A DNA stretch of 64,000 bases from Ophryocystis elektroscirrha (Eukaryota; Apicomplexa; Conoidasida; Neogregarinorida; Ophryocystidae). Under the pieces are notes generated by a model. It worked only from the letters and a program-made list of their open reading frames with translations, made no database searches and had not been told where the DNA came from. This document shows positions 24,916 to 36,499 of the stretch, piece by piece (position 1 is the first letter of the stretch; every line of letters starts with the position of its first letter). The stretch lies in contig JAQIFP010000007.1 in NCBI GenBank assembly GCA_030141585.1, positions 119,065 through 183,064 on the forward strand, read 5' to 3'. The translations under genes and the position numbers were made by a program.

Positions 24916-25925
24916 TCACTTTTGACCGGTAGTAGATGACATAGAATGATGCAAATTTTTCCATCTTTGTGTAGAAGCAATACAAGTAGTGTGCGGCCTA
25001 ATAATTTAAATTTCTAAACATCTATAATTACCCATACAAAGTGGCTGAATTAGTATCGATATATGTGTGATTCGAAAAAATGCGTAAAGATGCCTGAACT
25101 TTATTATGCAAATTTGGACTTATGCAGCTGAAACAAACATGAGCAAAAAACCCATATAGTGTACTTTTTACACAATATATTAGGAAAATTAGGAGCTTCA
25201 ACAGTGAATTGACCTATAGCTGGTATAATTTGATCATACTGAAGATTTTTATTCTATTTTACATCATTAATGACAAAGAGCACAACCTTTTTATAATCCT
25301 CTGGGTGTAATAGTTTGATAGGTTGATATGTGCGCAAATCAATAACATTATTAATATCTCCATCAGAGTTTGTATTAGTAGGTTGGTTTAATGCACATCT
25401 CCATTGGTCATCAACTACACAATAAGTCCATGTGATTCCATGACATTATATAGTAAATATAATATTTTCTTTATTGGTTTTACCCAAAAATTTGTAATAA
25501 TGTAAACTTTTGTTCAACTTCACTACGGTAACAAACTCGTGTCCGTAGTGTGTCATGCGAATTTTTTTATCGAGCCAATCGGTAAATGTTCCCACTAAAT
25601 AAACAGAATGACCACCTTGATTCCAAGAAAAAACGCAATCTATCAATTCATTATCGCCCTATTATATATTTTTATTTTAGCTGTTTACTACATCTTTCTT
25701 TTCTAGATGATCAGATTTCAATTTCTTATATTCTGATACATGTAAACGTTCATTAATCCATTTTGATAGTCCAGTTTTCTTATAGTTTTCATCTTTGTGA
25801 AAGTTATGTGACCAAAATTTACACAATAAATTTTCTAAGGCGTTATTATATTTTGAAAGCTCATTAATTTTCACCCAAGCATTGTGCAAGTCATTAAAAT
25901 TTAAATTATCTTCTTGAATAGTCAT
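24916..25925 (-). CDS. AMPK/SNF1 beta subunit (CBM48 plus AMPKBI)
   Basis: Regulatory and scaffold subunit of the energy-sensing AMPK kinase. ATG at 25925 starts an N-terminal exon with no known motif ('NLNFNDLHNAWVKINELSK'). After a 33-bp intron comes the carbohydrate-binding CBM48 domain: 'DCVFSWNQGGHSVYLVGTF', 'TDWLDKKIRM', 'HYYKFLVDDQWRCAL' (joined over an intron) and 'TNSDGDINNVIDL'. Then 'YDQIIPAIGQFTVEAPNFP' begins the AMPKBI domain that contacts alpha and gamma subunits. The tail is assembled from two short exons and reads 'LYGPHTTCIASTQRWKN', ending in TGA at 24916-24918. The CBM48 part is unmistakable; the C-terminal exons are less certain but give the expected '..a.TqRwk.k' pattern. 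Confidence 0.88.
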
Positions 25926-26318
25926 AATCGATTTATAATCGTAAAATGTAATTTCATATGCATTACAGCTTGTGCAATTAATTAAAAATTATTTTCAATA
26001 TAAAAAATCAAATTGCTCCGTCATTGGATGATTTCTTTTTTTCTTATTTATGAACATTAAAATGAATTTTAGAAATTATTCTTCTTAAATGTGAACTCAC
26101 ATAATTGCAGGACATAAGGTGAGAGTTGGAGTGCAAACAAATATTGCTACTAATATGTTTACTAATTCAATACGTTATTTGTCAGTTTGCTAAATTTGAT
26201 TGTGATAATAAATTAACTTGTTTGTACATTTTTCAAAATTTAGATTTGTAAATAGACAATTAATGAATTTTTTTAATTTTTTTCGTTAAAACGAATTTCT
26301 CAAATTTATCAAAGTTGA
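25926..26318 (+). other. Divergent intergenic region
   Basis: About 390 bp between the starts of the AMPK beta gene (minus) and the coiled-coil orphan (plus). Poly(dA/dT)-rich, no coding segment or defined motif recognised. Confidence 0.5.
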
Positions 26319-29290
26319 ATGAAATTTGAACAAGATGCGAATAAATTAAAGGCACCAACGCAATTTCGGAGCAGCAACCATTGTTCTTCTGAGCTATTTC
26401 ACTTGAAAAATGAAAATTACAAAAAGGTAACTGAAGCATGTAACAGAGTGATCTTAGAGCAGAATTTGCAATGATTTAAAAACGGATTTAGAATTTAAAA
26501 ATGCAGAAATTTTTGATCTCAAGGCTCGTGTGCGTAACTTACAAATAATGCTTCGCAATGCAAACGCGTTTAGACACAAAGCAACTTTAGATGTTTTGGA
26601 AACTTCATCAACTTCATACTCCTCTAAGGCCACACTTATGCATGACGATATTGATAGCATATTGTTAGAGCCCTTTAATTTGCTGGGTTCAATAACTTTT
26701 TCTTCATATAAGTAGCCTAATTATTATCTAATTGAGATGCATTATAAAAAGCAGTTTAATAAATATATAATATAGTTGGGAGAACCGCCGGTAGGGGAAG
26801 AAGTGAAGATTTNNNNNNNNNNNNNNNNNTATATATATATGATGCACAAGAAAATTCAAATGAAAGTTTGTAGAGATTGGGAAAGATTAGTGACAAATTT
26901 TTGGAATTTACTAGTTACTTCACTAGATTCAATTGACTTTTCTGAACGCCCAACTCTAAAAACTTTACAAAATGCTAAGTATGTTACACTGGTATTACAA
27001 GCAAAATAGACAAAAATTACTGGACCACCGAGAAGCAATAGCACAAGGCTTAAAAAAAATGCAGTACTATAATTCTTATATGATTCGCATGCTAATCAAA
27101 AAAATGAATCAACTTGATGAACATCAACAGAAAACTGCACTCATACAAAATGTACATGATTTAATTGAATCAAAGGTATTTTTCTGAATATAAATTGAAT
27201 CAAAATAAAGAATACTGTTGGTGAATACTCTCAGAAAACTGCTTCCAAAAAATTTGACTCAAAATATAACCAAATTTATCATGATTCAAGTATAATCAAT
27301 ATATGTAATCATTTTTACTTCAGAAAATGTTGAACCAATCGACAAAGAAAAGTACGAAATCAAGTGTACTCAAGCAGAAAATGCTAAAGCACTTGTGTAA
27401 ACTATCATAGCATTACGAAACATACGATACAGACGTTTAGCGATGCAAACAATCAAAAATTTGGAAAGAGAGTTATCCGAAAAAAATAAATCAATCCACA
27501 ATTTTCCTTCTAAATTTCCACAGTAAACTTTTGACATTGATACGTAGCTCAGACTAAATAACTGGAATGTCGTTAAAATTCCAAGTATCAAAATTCAGTT
27601 TCAGAAAAAGTTTTCTAAGCTAAGTAACCATACATTATTATCTCCTGGGTTTATTTTAACGAAATTCAACGCTGTTAAAATTTTTGAAAGTTCACAGGTT
27701 AAATTTTACTCAGTGATAAAAAGCTATATTAATTGGAAGAGCTCTTCAAATTTTCAAAAGATTTCAAGAAAATTTAACTCAAAATTACACTATGATCTAT
27801 CGAAAGTCACAAGGACATTAACTCAAATTGAAGCTAAGAAAACATTTGCATGTTTCACTAATTCTTCTTATAATCACTTCAATGTTAATGGAATAATAGT
27901 AAATAACAATAACTTGATTAAAAGTATGATGTTGAGTCTGCCTTCAACTGAACTATCAACTAAACCACCTACAAATTTTACTTCTAACCAATATATGTTC
28001 AGTTTACCAAACCAGAAGATTAAGTGGAACTTCGACAAATTATATATGGATTTGAAACCGTTAAAAACTGATGAAATTGAGTATCGCAAGTCTGAATTGG
28101 CTAGGAATCTTGTCTCAGTTGGTCCCAATTGTATATTTAAATTAGAAATGCATAAACTAAGTTATGTCTCTATTTTAAAGTAAAAATTCAAGGTGTATAT
28201 TTGTATCAATAGATTTTTTATCGTTCCCAAAATATTTAAAAAAACTATCAAAACTCAAATTTACAGCCAATCCAGAACTAATTTGACCATACAAAAAATC
28301 AATTTATCTAAATCCAAAACAGTTTCAGAAGTTGTTGAATTTTCGAACCAATGCTGTGTAAGAACCAAAAGCTTACATGTATATCATAATGTATAGAATA
28401 CTAAGCTATTTTCAAGAAATTTTATGAAAAAAGTAAGCTTAGAATGATTTGTACTTAATTAAGCATAATAGACAATTCAAACTGACTAAAAAAACATTGC
28501 TGCGGAATAAAACAGTGAAGACGCACAATTATGACATATTGGCTGTCATAGAAGAATTGTTAAGCAAAAAATTTAAGTAAAATTGATTGATAGTTTGAAC
28601 AATTTTTAGATGTGATGTTTATAAATCGAATTTAATTGAAATACATGATGATTTAATATATCCAGTCAGTAATAATCAAATAACAGTCTTTAAAGTAAAA
28701 ACTTTTGTTTGCGTATATAGAGTAGAACAAAAAATCATTGGAATCCAAAACTAAACTAAAATCTTTTGAAGAAAAACTTCGTAATTCACATTCTCTGAAA
28801 TCAATTTAAATAGATCAAATTTACCTTGCAGAAAAAACATACCCAAAATCAGTTGATTATACTGATTATAATTCAAAGGCTTTTCGTGAAAAAAATAGTC
28901 ATCATATTTTAGAAGCAGTAAATTTGTTGATATATATTAAAGAACAGAATCGAAATATTGAAGAAGAAAAACAGCGTGAGATGCAAGAAAAGCAACAAAG
29001 TAATAGATTTTGGAAAAATATACCAGGAGTGAATTTTGAGAATAGAAAGGAATCGGATAGAAAAAAAAAAGAAAAAAGTAACACACAATTGGAGCAACTT
29101 GATACTGAGTTTCAAAATATACTTCAAGATACTAAGTGAGTATTTTAATTATACAAATGAATCCAGAAACGTATTGGTTAGCAAGGAAGAAACTAGATTA
29201 ACAGATTTACCATTAAACTATATATACTGTGATGATTTGTATAATAATCTTAAAACTATTTGGAATAATAATAACAACACTATCGATTGA
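26319..29290 (+). CDS. Long coiled-coil/helical orphan protein
   Basis: A many-exon gene I do not recognise. Candidate start ATG 26319 ('MKFEQDANKLKAPTQF'). Exons joined by 30-36 bp introns carry heptad-like helices: 'FKNAEIFDLKARVRNLQIML', 'GLKKMQYYNSYMIRMLIKKM', 'RLAMQTIKNLERELSEKNK'. From about 27570 the sequence is less coiled and Asn/Ser/Lys-rich ('FYSVIKSYINWKSSSNF'). The 3' part (28860-29140) is a charged helix ('EQNRNIEEEKQREMQEKQQ') and the last exon ends in TGA at 29288-29290. A run of 17 N lies in or beside an intron near 26813, so the exon linking 26715 to 26840 is unsure. Exons between 28400 and 28860 are poorly resolved. A cytoskeletal or centrosomal role would be a guess. Confidence 0.5.
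26813..26829. other. Assembly gap (17 N)
   Basis: Seventeen N bases interrupt the sequence, flanked on the right by a TA repeat. The true length of missing sequence is unknown. The gap falls within the long coiled-coil gene. Confidence 0.99.
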
Positions 29291-29325
29291 ATAATAACGC
29301 AAATTATACTGACATAATTTATAGC

Positions 29326-29398
29326 GCCTCTTTAGCTCAGTAGGTAGAGCATTCGCTTTGTAAGCGAAAGGCCATCGGTTCGATCCCGGTAGGAGGCT
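29326..29398 (+). tRNA. tRNA-Thr (anticodon UGU)
   Basis: A complete cloverleaf of 73 nt. The acceptor arm pairs GCCTCTT with AGGAGGC, and a D-arm contains 'TAGCTCAGTAGGTAGAGC'. The anticodon arm is TTCGC-TTTGTAA-GCGAA, giving TGT at positions 34-36. The T-arm contains the invariant GGTTCGATCC. There is no intron and no encoded CCA; the discriminator is T. A T-rich run follows directly (29399-29402), fitting an RNA polymerase III terminator. It stands between two protein genes, 36 bp after the coiled-coil orphan's stop. Confidence 0.97.
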
Positions 29399-29402
29399 TT
29401 TT
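29399..29402 (+). terminator. Pol III T-run after tRNA-Thr
   Basis: A short run of T immediately downstream of the tRNA discriminator base, the usual RNA polymerase III termination signal. Confidence 0.6.
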
Positions 29403-29682
29403 TAGTGTACATTAATTAAAATGATTTTTAAGTTTTCTATATTCATCCCGTTGTAAACTTCATAAACAAAATGATTAGTTAAATTTAATTTCTTCTTAAT
29501 TGAGGTATTATACACACGAATAAGTTTTCTTATTACTCAATTGCGAACCTGCAAGAATTGACTGTGACTTGTTAGTTTTTTAATACGTTATATGTGATTA
29601 ATTTTACATTTATTAAATTTTCTTTCAACCATTTTATGAAATAGTATTTTATAATATTAACAGTGAATAGTTTGCTATAGCA

Positions 29683-30981
29683 ATGTTGAGTATTCCCAGT
29701 TATAAAAACGACGATCCCAATTATCGCTACAAAATGCCTAAATTAGTTGCCAAAGTCGAGGGTAGAGGCAATGGCATTAAGACAAATATAGTAAACATGG
29801 CAGAGATTGCCCGTGCTTTAAAAAGACCCCCAGATTATCCTACTAAATTTTGCGGTACTGAATTGGGAGCGCAATCCAAGTTTGACCCTACAGAAGGCAA
29901 AGCTATAGTAAACGGAGCACATGAACAGAGGGATTTACAAGTTTTAATAGATAAATTCATTGAAAAGTTTGTTTTGTGTGGAAACTGTAAATTGCCAGAA
30001 ATTGATTTGATTGTTAGAAAAAGCCGAGTACAGTATCGCTGCAACGCTTGTGGTAACAAAGGCGATTCAGACAATACACATAAATTAGCAGCATTTATAC
30101 TGAAAAATCCACCCGGTAATTCAGAATCAACAATGGGTTCTAAAAAATCTAAATCTTTACGCCGAGATGAAAAATTGCTAAAAATAAAAACAAAATCCTC
30201 AAATAACGATGAAATTACACCAGAAGATAAAGAAAAGAAAAAAAGAAAAGACAAAGATAAAGATAAAGATAAAGATAAAATAAAAGACAAGTCAAAAAGT
30301 TCAAAGTCAGAAAAAATTAAAGATGGTACATCAGAAAACTCAAATGACTCTTGTGGTTCACAGAGTCAAAAAAAAGAAACTAAGAATTCGGACATAAAAG
30401 AACAATCCACTTTGGCGGCTCTTGAAGATTTATGTTATTTCAGTCCAGAGATTGTTGAGATTATACAGCAATTGTCTCAATCAGTATCTACTTCAGAGCT
30501 TCAGATTACAGATACAATGAATATTATAACGCCAGAAGAGTTTTCAGAACAAGTCAGATTATTACAAATTTCTCAAGGGTTGGACGAAGTAATGAAGTTT
30601 TACGTTACATTAATGTCGATATTTTCTGCTGAAGCGGGAGGTTTGAAATCATCAACGCTGAAAAACAAAATTGTTTACTTACGACCTATTGCATCTTCTA
30701 TCAAACCACATAATACATTAATTGCATTGCAAGATTTCTTCTATCTTCACAGAAATTCAACTATTATACCTGAGGGGTTCAAAGCTTACGCTGCAGTATT
30801 GTATGCTTTCTACGATCAAGAACTTATATCTGGTGAGCATATAGCTCGTTTTTTTGAAGAAACACCGTACAAATTGCTAAAAAATAGACACAAAGATTCC
30901 GTCAAAGCTTTTGAATTGGCTACTGAAGCTGCTCAGCCTTTTTTGAACTGGTTAAATAATTCTTCAGACGACGAAGAATAA
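29683..30981 (+). CDS. TIF5: Translation initiation factor eIF5
   Basis: GTPase-activating protein for eIF2 in start-codon selection. Single exon of 432 residues, notable among the intron-rich neighbours. The N-terminal domain has 'YRYKMPKLVAKVEGRGNGIK' with the catalytic-Arg region, 'NMAEIARALKRPP', 'PTKFCGTELGAQ', then the zinc ribbon 'CGNCKLPEIDLIVRK' with its second CxxC in 'YRCNACGNKG'. A Lys/Asp repeat linker (about residues 180-240, 'DKDKDKDKIKDK') leads to the C-terminal W2/HEAT domain with the aromatic-acidic end 'FLNWLNNSSDDEE'. Domain order and length match eIF5. The minus-strand frame over the Lys-rich part is a shadow. Confidence 0.97.
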   Translation: MLSIPSYKNDDPNYRYKMPKLVAKVEGRGNGIKTNIVNMAEIARALKRPPDYPTKFCGTELGAQSKFDPTEGKAIVNGAHEQRDLQVLIDKFIEKFVLCGNCKLPEIDLIVRKSRVQYRCNACGNKGDSDNTHKLAAFILKNPPGNSESTMGSKKSKSLRRDEKLLKIKTKSSNNDEITPEDKEKKKRKDKDKDKDKDKIKDKSKSSKSEKIKDGTSENSNDSCGSQSQKKETKNSDIKEQSTLAALEDLCYFSPEIVEIIQQLSQSVSTSELQITDTMNIITPEEFSEQVRLLQISQGLDEVMKFYVTLMSIFSAEAGGLKSSTLKNKIVYLRPIASSIKPHNTLIALQDFFYLHRNSTIIPEGFKAYAAVLYAFYDQELISGEHIARFFEETPYKLLKNRHKDSVKAFELATEAAQPFLNWLNNSSDDEE

Positions 30982-31335
30982 AATTGAGTGATATTTATCA
31001 TTTATTTTTCATTTCCACACTTCAATGAAACATATTATATATAACAGAACTTGACTATTCGTGTAATTTTCTGTAAATACGATGATTTTTTTCTTATTTA
31101 TTAAAATCCATTTAAAAAAAAATTATAATAGCGAAATTCCAGTATACTAAACTCCAAAATATTGTTACTTTCATAAAAACTTATCGATATTTCTTTTATT
31201 TAATCTAAGTTTTAGATGGTACAACAGTTAATATTAATAAATGTAATTTTCCCAATAAATTACTATACTATGTGTATCAATCACTATTAATTTTAAAGAA
31301 TACACATCAAGCAATTTTGTTTTCACAGTATCTTA
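30982..31335 (+). other. Intergenic AT-rich stretch
   Basis: About 350 bp between eIF5 and the next gene. Very AT-rich with no coding frame; only presumed 3' UTR and promoter. Confidence 0.55.
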
Positions 31336-34232
31336 ATGTTTTATCAATTGAAGACGTCACAAAAATCTGAATTGAAGCGGTATCTGCAAGGTTAGTATTA
31401 CATTTGTGTAAATCAATATAGTTATGGCGAATAAAAATGTATCGACATGGGATGCATTCCGAAGGTGGAGAATATACTGCACTTTCCGCAAACCTGTATA
31501 TTTTTACATATAATGTTATTATTATTTGATAGTGTAACCGTGCATGTATAGAGTTCTTGAAAGCAATGGGCCACGGAGAACATGTTATTTCGTATAAGCT
31601 GTATCAAATTATGAGAGATAAATTGTTCGTGAATTTGCAGTCATTTACCGATACATTTTCAACACCAGATAGTCAAAAAGTAATGAGTTTTGAGAAAAAT
31701 AAACACTTGTAATGTTACTATATCTTACAAATAAGGTTTATAGACTTTTAGAAATGTTAGAAGAGTTAGTTTATGCCATTAATAATAATTATTTACGCGA
31801 TTGTGCTGCAAAACTATTGATAGAATTATTGAGGTTATGGCCACGAGTGTTACTAACAAATGAAACTCCCAAACATAAGGCAGATATTTTTTTTCTTGAT
31901 TATGAGCAAGCTGACATTAGTGATATTATCAATTTAATGAAACAATCCTCTACAAAGCCTAAATATCTGACTCATACGTCTTTATTTGACGGAAAACACA
32001 AATCGACAAGTCAGCTTTGGGACGCTGTGAAATGTTTGACAAAAAATTTTCAAGAAGATCAGAAACTTCAAAAATACTGTTGTGAAGTAAGACATAAAAT
32101 AAACTATATTTATTCTAGGAAGCAGATTCAGAATTAAGATCAATAATATGGCCCGTAGCAACAAATATTTTGCTTGAGCTATTTAAGCATTTAATCCCTC
32201 CTAGCATCCAATTATCATTTATTTATCAGAACTTACAAAGAATGAGTCCATTGTATTCTAATAATAATTTCAGCTCACTGAATGCAGAATTGTTTGAACC
32301 CATTAAGGCACTTTTGAAAGTTGTGGAAAGGTAAGGATTAACATCGATTTTTCTACATTACAGCTCCCATTTGGCATACAACCTTTTATGCTCTATCATT
32401 GAATATATTTTTGTTCAAAAAATTTTTGGCACAGCAAATCATTTAAAATTTTTAAACGATTTTTGCGAAGAAGATAAAAACAATTTTGATTTAGATACTT
32501 TACCAGCACTCAGGGTTTTATTATTAACTGAGATTAAGAAAGATAAAAGTGATCGGGCCATAGGTAGAATTAACTGATACCATTTATATTCAGAGATTGA
32601 CCCTTTTGTAATCAAAATTGTAGAGATTATGGAGAAAATTGAAAGTTATACTTTAACGGAACATTTGAAAGAATCGGAGATTAATAATATTTTGAATCAA
32701 TTTGCTAAAATGAACATTCAAGTAAACTGAATACGATTAATTAGTTAATTTAGAGTTACAATGAATTTTATACTATGTGTTTTATACTGTCCAGTGAAAT
32801 TTATTCATCTTTATTAGTCAATTGTACGTGTAAGTTTCATGAATTTCGTAGTGTTTGTTAGACTACATTTGAAAGCACTTGAGCGCGCTATTGTTAACAA
32901 ATCTGATTACGATGATACCTATACAAATTTCTTGTTAAATCTTTCTGTTTGTGGTACTTTTCATCAAGTATGGCATTTTTCAGCTCTTTCCTCTGCTTAT
33001 TCAACGGAAAAAAAGTATAATTCAAAAAAAGATTGTTCCAATAGAAATTTTTCTAAGTACAATCAAATTTTTAGTAAACAGGATTATTTGACCCACTGCA
33101 ATGAACTTAAATACGGAAAGTCACGAACACTTAAATTACAAAAATCTGGAAATGCTGAAGATCCAAGATCAAACTCTATTTCTTTAGGACAAATCATAAA
33201 CAGTTTGAATTTTTTTAAGATAAACGATACTAATTTATATTCCCCAAAATTACACCAGTCTAAATATCAACATTCAATTCTACATAAAATTTATGAATAT
33301 GCTCCGACTTTGCATAATTCTACAATCACTTTTGTATCGTCAGTAAAAAAGGATTTCTTGAAAATAAATGTATTCAAAGATTTTAAAACATATAGAACTT
33401 AGGATCTATCAAATGCCCCAAAAAACCCTTTCTTGGTATTTCAGTATTTTTTGATCCAACTATCTGATTACTTTGAAAATCATGGAGTTAACTTGTATAT
33501 CCCTCCAGATTTAGGCGAATTAGGTATTTTATAGTTTTATTTTAACATTACATTTAGGTATCTCATCTTTGAATGAAAGCTATTTTATGAAAGATTCGAC
33601 AGAATTAAATATAGACTTAGCTGTATCTAAAGAAGACTCACTGAAAGTGAATTACATGTTAGAGACATATTTTTTTTAGATTTTATATGATGACCTATAC
33701 CAAAACAAATTATATGATGTAGATCAGAAACTGCAAGACCTCGTAATCCATTATTATTCTTTATTACTCCACTTGTAGATTTTAGGCTCTATAATAGAAT
33801 GCGGGCTTGATCTGAACTATTTATCAGTCCAATCTGTCTTGCAGTCAGTTAACAAAAACTTGCTACGTCGTATAATTAATATATTGTTTAAAAAGATTTT
33901 TCTTCGCAAAGATAAACTCAGTGTTCAACAAGTAAGGCAATTTTGATTCTAATGTGTATTTTATAGTACAAAAATGACAATATTGGTCTGTTAGAGTTAT
34001 TCACAATATTAAACAAAGTTTATTTAAATTCTATTGAGAATAAATTAAACCTCGACCATACTTCATATTGGCAATTTATTCATAATTATTTACAATTAGG
34101 AGTTTTATTTTCAGTAATATTACAGTAATGTCATTTTTATATTAGATAACATCTTGTGAAAATTTAAAAGCCCTACATTTCAAATATGAAATGTTGAAGG
34201 AAAAGTATGATTTGAGATTATCAAAATGTTGA
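31336..34232 (+). CDS. Long alpha-helical orphan protein
   Basis: A gene of about 14 exons that joins cleanly by 30-40 bp introns from ATG 31336 to TGA 34230-34232, giving roughly 800-850 residues. No family is recognised. The N-terminus reads 'MFYQLKTSQKSELKRYLQ', then after an intron 'VSTWDAFRRWRIYCTFRKP'. The body is leucine-rich amphipathic helices typical of HEAT-like or other alpha-solenoid scaffolds: 'VYRLLEMLEELVYAINNNY', 'WPVATNILLELFKHLIPPS', 'LPALRVLLLTEIKK', 'LQSVNKNLLRRIINILFKK'. A Ser/Lys/Asn-rich exon (about 33000-33310) sits in the middle. There is no signal peptide or membrane span. It could be a subunit of a trafficking or nuclear complex too divergent to name. Confidence 0.6.
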
Positions 34233-34424
34233 ATAGGTTTACAAAATATCAAATCAAAAACCAAAATGATTCTAATAATGTTCTTATTTGTTTGCTAGCT
34301 TATAAATTTAATTAATTTAGTCCAAAAACCCTAAAATCTTTTTCCTAGTATTATTTAATCCAAGATTGAGTAGTTTTATTTGTAACCTGACAATAATAGG
34401 TCATGACTATTGTAATTTATAACG

Positions 34425-35409
34425 ATGATTAGTGCCGAAGATCTTCGGGCTGCCTATCTCATCGGAAAAGAGTCCAACAATGAAATTAGCGCTGATATAC
34501 TTAAAAGGCACAATTGGCCCAGTGAAAAGATAGTAAAAGTCATTAATATGTTAATTGAGAACCGTCTTTGTGTCTCAAAAAAAAAAAAAGGAAGCGATAT
34601 AGTGCAAATTATTGTACGAAATGAAGATACAGCTAGAAACGTTAGAACTTTGTCTGCTACTGACTATGCTGTATATTGTGCAATTGAAGCTTCTGGTATC
34701 AGTTATTTCGATTAAATGTTGTCAGACAGTTCTGGAGCTTGGACTTTTGATCTTTGTAAAACAACAAAATTGCAGTCACATGTTGTCCAACGAGCTGTCC
34801 GTACGCTTTGCGATGTTAAACATTTAATTAAGCCATTAAAAAGTATTCATCAAAAAAACCGAAAAATGTACATTTTATCGCATCTCGAGCCTTCAAAAGA
34901 AGTAATAGGAGGCACTTTTTACAATAATGCTGAACTAGACGAAGATTTCGTTGAAGTAATGCTTTCAAACTGAAAAAAAAATTCTAGAGATTAAGATCAG
35001 AAATAGTCCACGTTTTGAAAAATACTGCGAAAGCCACTTTGAACGAAATTTGTGTGTATATTCAAACTAGTTCAAATGAAAAAGTATGTATAAAAATCAT
35101 CAATTAAAATTAGATTTTAACCAATGACGATATACAATTACTTTTGTTAACTTTAATACTTGAGCAGCAAATTGAAACAACAATCAACCCAATCACAAAT
35201 GAAGTTATTTACTCAGTAATAACTAAAATTATTAACTTAATTTACAGTGGTGTCGATGGAATGATGAAAATATTTTCTTGAATATTCCTTGTTCTTATTG
35301 CCCTGTTTCATCAGAATGTATAAGATTTCATGATTTAAATAACGTCAATCCAATAAGCTGCTTGTATTTAGACACGTGGCTTGGTTTTAATGAAAAAGTT
35401 TCTATATAA
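34425..35409 (+). CDS. RPC34: RNA polymerase III subunit RPC6/RPC34 (POLR3F)
   Basis: Pol III-specific subunit that contacts TFIIIB and helps open promoters. Five exons: from 34425, then after introns of about 30 bp at 34693-34722, 34953-34986 and so on, to TAA 35407-35409. The N-terminus is a winged-helix pair ('LIENRLCVSKKKKGSDIVQI', 'DYAVYCAIEAS'). The second exon has 'GAWTFDLCKTTKLQSHVVQR' and 'SIHQKNRKMYILSHLEPSKE', ending 'VIGGTFYNN', typical of RPC34. The last exon carries the four-cysteine Fe-S cluster motif 'IPCSYCPVSSEC' ... 'VNPISCLYLDTWL' (C-x2-C-x5-C-x13-C). Clear family member with an intact cluster. Confidence 0.93.
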
Positions 35410-35798
35410 TACTTTTTATTATGTATTTCAGTAACACAAATACTTTTGGGTTTCTAACACTATTTTCATTGAATTAAACATTTTTTACTAAAAGTATAAC
35501 TCGATTATTCTAGACTTTCAATTAAAAAAAAGTTATTGAACAAAAATATAACTTATATTCTAAATTTACAATTTGGCATCACAACCTGATCTACAGCACG
35601 TGTAGTCAATATGATTATGTTAGTATTATCAATTGTTCTGAAAGATAGTGGCTAAGTTTTATTGTTTATGTATTTGTTATTAAGATAAAATTTATCTATT
35701 TCACAAATAAATTTCAAATCTGCAGACTGCATTAATAAGCTAAGTCTCCGACGATTAAGTTCTTAAATATAGTTCAAAAAGATAAGACTTTGAAAAAG
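35410..35798 (+). other. Intergenic AT-rich stretch
   Basis: About 390 bp between RPC34 and the TPR gene. No coding signal on either strand that I can support. Confidence 0.5.
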
Positions 35799-36499
35799 AT
35801 GGATGATAGTGTAATTGATGAAAATGATAATTCAAAAAACGTCAATGAACAAGGTCTTGAAGTAAGATTAATTTGTCAAAGTATTTTAATAATTAGGCGT
35901 ACAATTCAAAAGATTACTCAAAAGCAATTGAGATATGGTCTCGCGCAGTGCGAGTTTGTAACTATATTTTGTCTCAACCTTCTATGGAAAAAAGCAAACT
36001 TAAAGACTATGAAGAACTTTACATAAAATTTAGTCTAAATTTAGGAGCTGCTTATTTGAAGATAAACGTATATAATCAACCAAAATTTAAATAAAGCTTA
36101 GGATTACGGCAATTGTATTAAATGTGTTAACAACGTTCTTCTTAAAGATAAAATTAATGAAAAAGCGCTATACCGTAAAGCTTTTGCTTCGGTACGTGAT
36201 TAAGCTAAAACACTTTGACAGTTCAAAATGTTTGAGTATACAGATTGTTATAAATCACTCAACATTCTACTACAGCACTATCCTGACAATTACGAAGCTC
36301 TTGCGTTAAAGTCAAACTGCATTAAAAGTTCAGAGAAGTATAACAAAAATAGTCTTTTATTTGTAAACAGTTGATGACATCATATGTATTGTAGTCTAAA
36401 AAAGCTGTTAATGTTTTGAGACAAGAAATTACTGATTTCGAATCAAGTTATTATGAAAAAGGAAAATTATTATTGATACGTGGTTTTCAGGTACTTTAA
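35799..36499 (+). CDS. TPR-repeat co-chaperone-like protein
   Basis: Starts at ATG 35799 ('MDDSVIDENDNSKNVNEQG'). After a 35-bp intron comes a TPR helix pair: 'EAYNSKDYSKAIEIWSRAVR', 'FSLNLGAAYLK', then 'DYGNCIKCVNNVLL', 'NEKALYRKAFASF' and 'LNILLQHYPDNYEALALK'. The 'KALYRKA' and 'YP-NYEA' positions are the TPR consensus of the class found behind FKBP domains and in TTC4-like co-chaperones that bind Hsp90 or Hsp70 tails. A final exon ends 'LLLIRGFQVL' with TAA at 36497-36499. No FKBP, DnaJ or other catalytic domain precedes it. TPR nature is clear; the client is unknown. Confidence 0.75.

Noticed and set aside
27390..27445. An in-frame TAA inside coding-like sequence of the coiled-coil gene, which could suggest stop-codon reassignment or a pseudogene.
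   Set aside because: A 36-bp GT...AG intron starting just before the TAA removes it and joins 'KALV' to 'RLAMQTIKNLERE' in frame. Other genes use TAA, TAG and TGA as normal stops.
29835..30290. A 151-residue minus-strand frame rich in Ser/Leu/Phe.
   Set aside because: It is the exact antisense of the eIF5 zinc-ribbon and Lys/Asp linker region; composition is explained by the sense gene.
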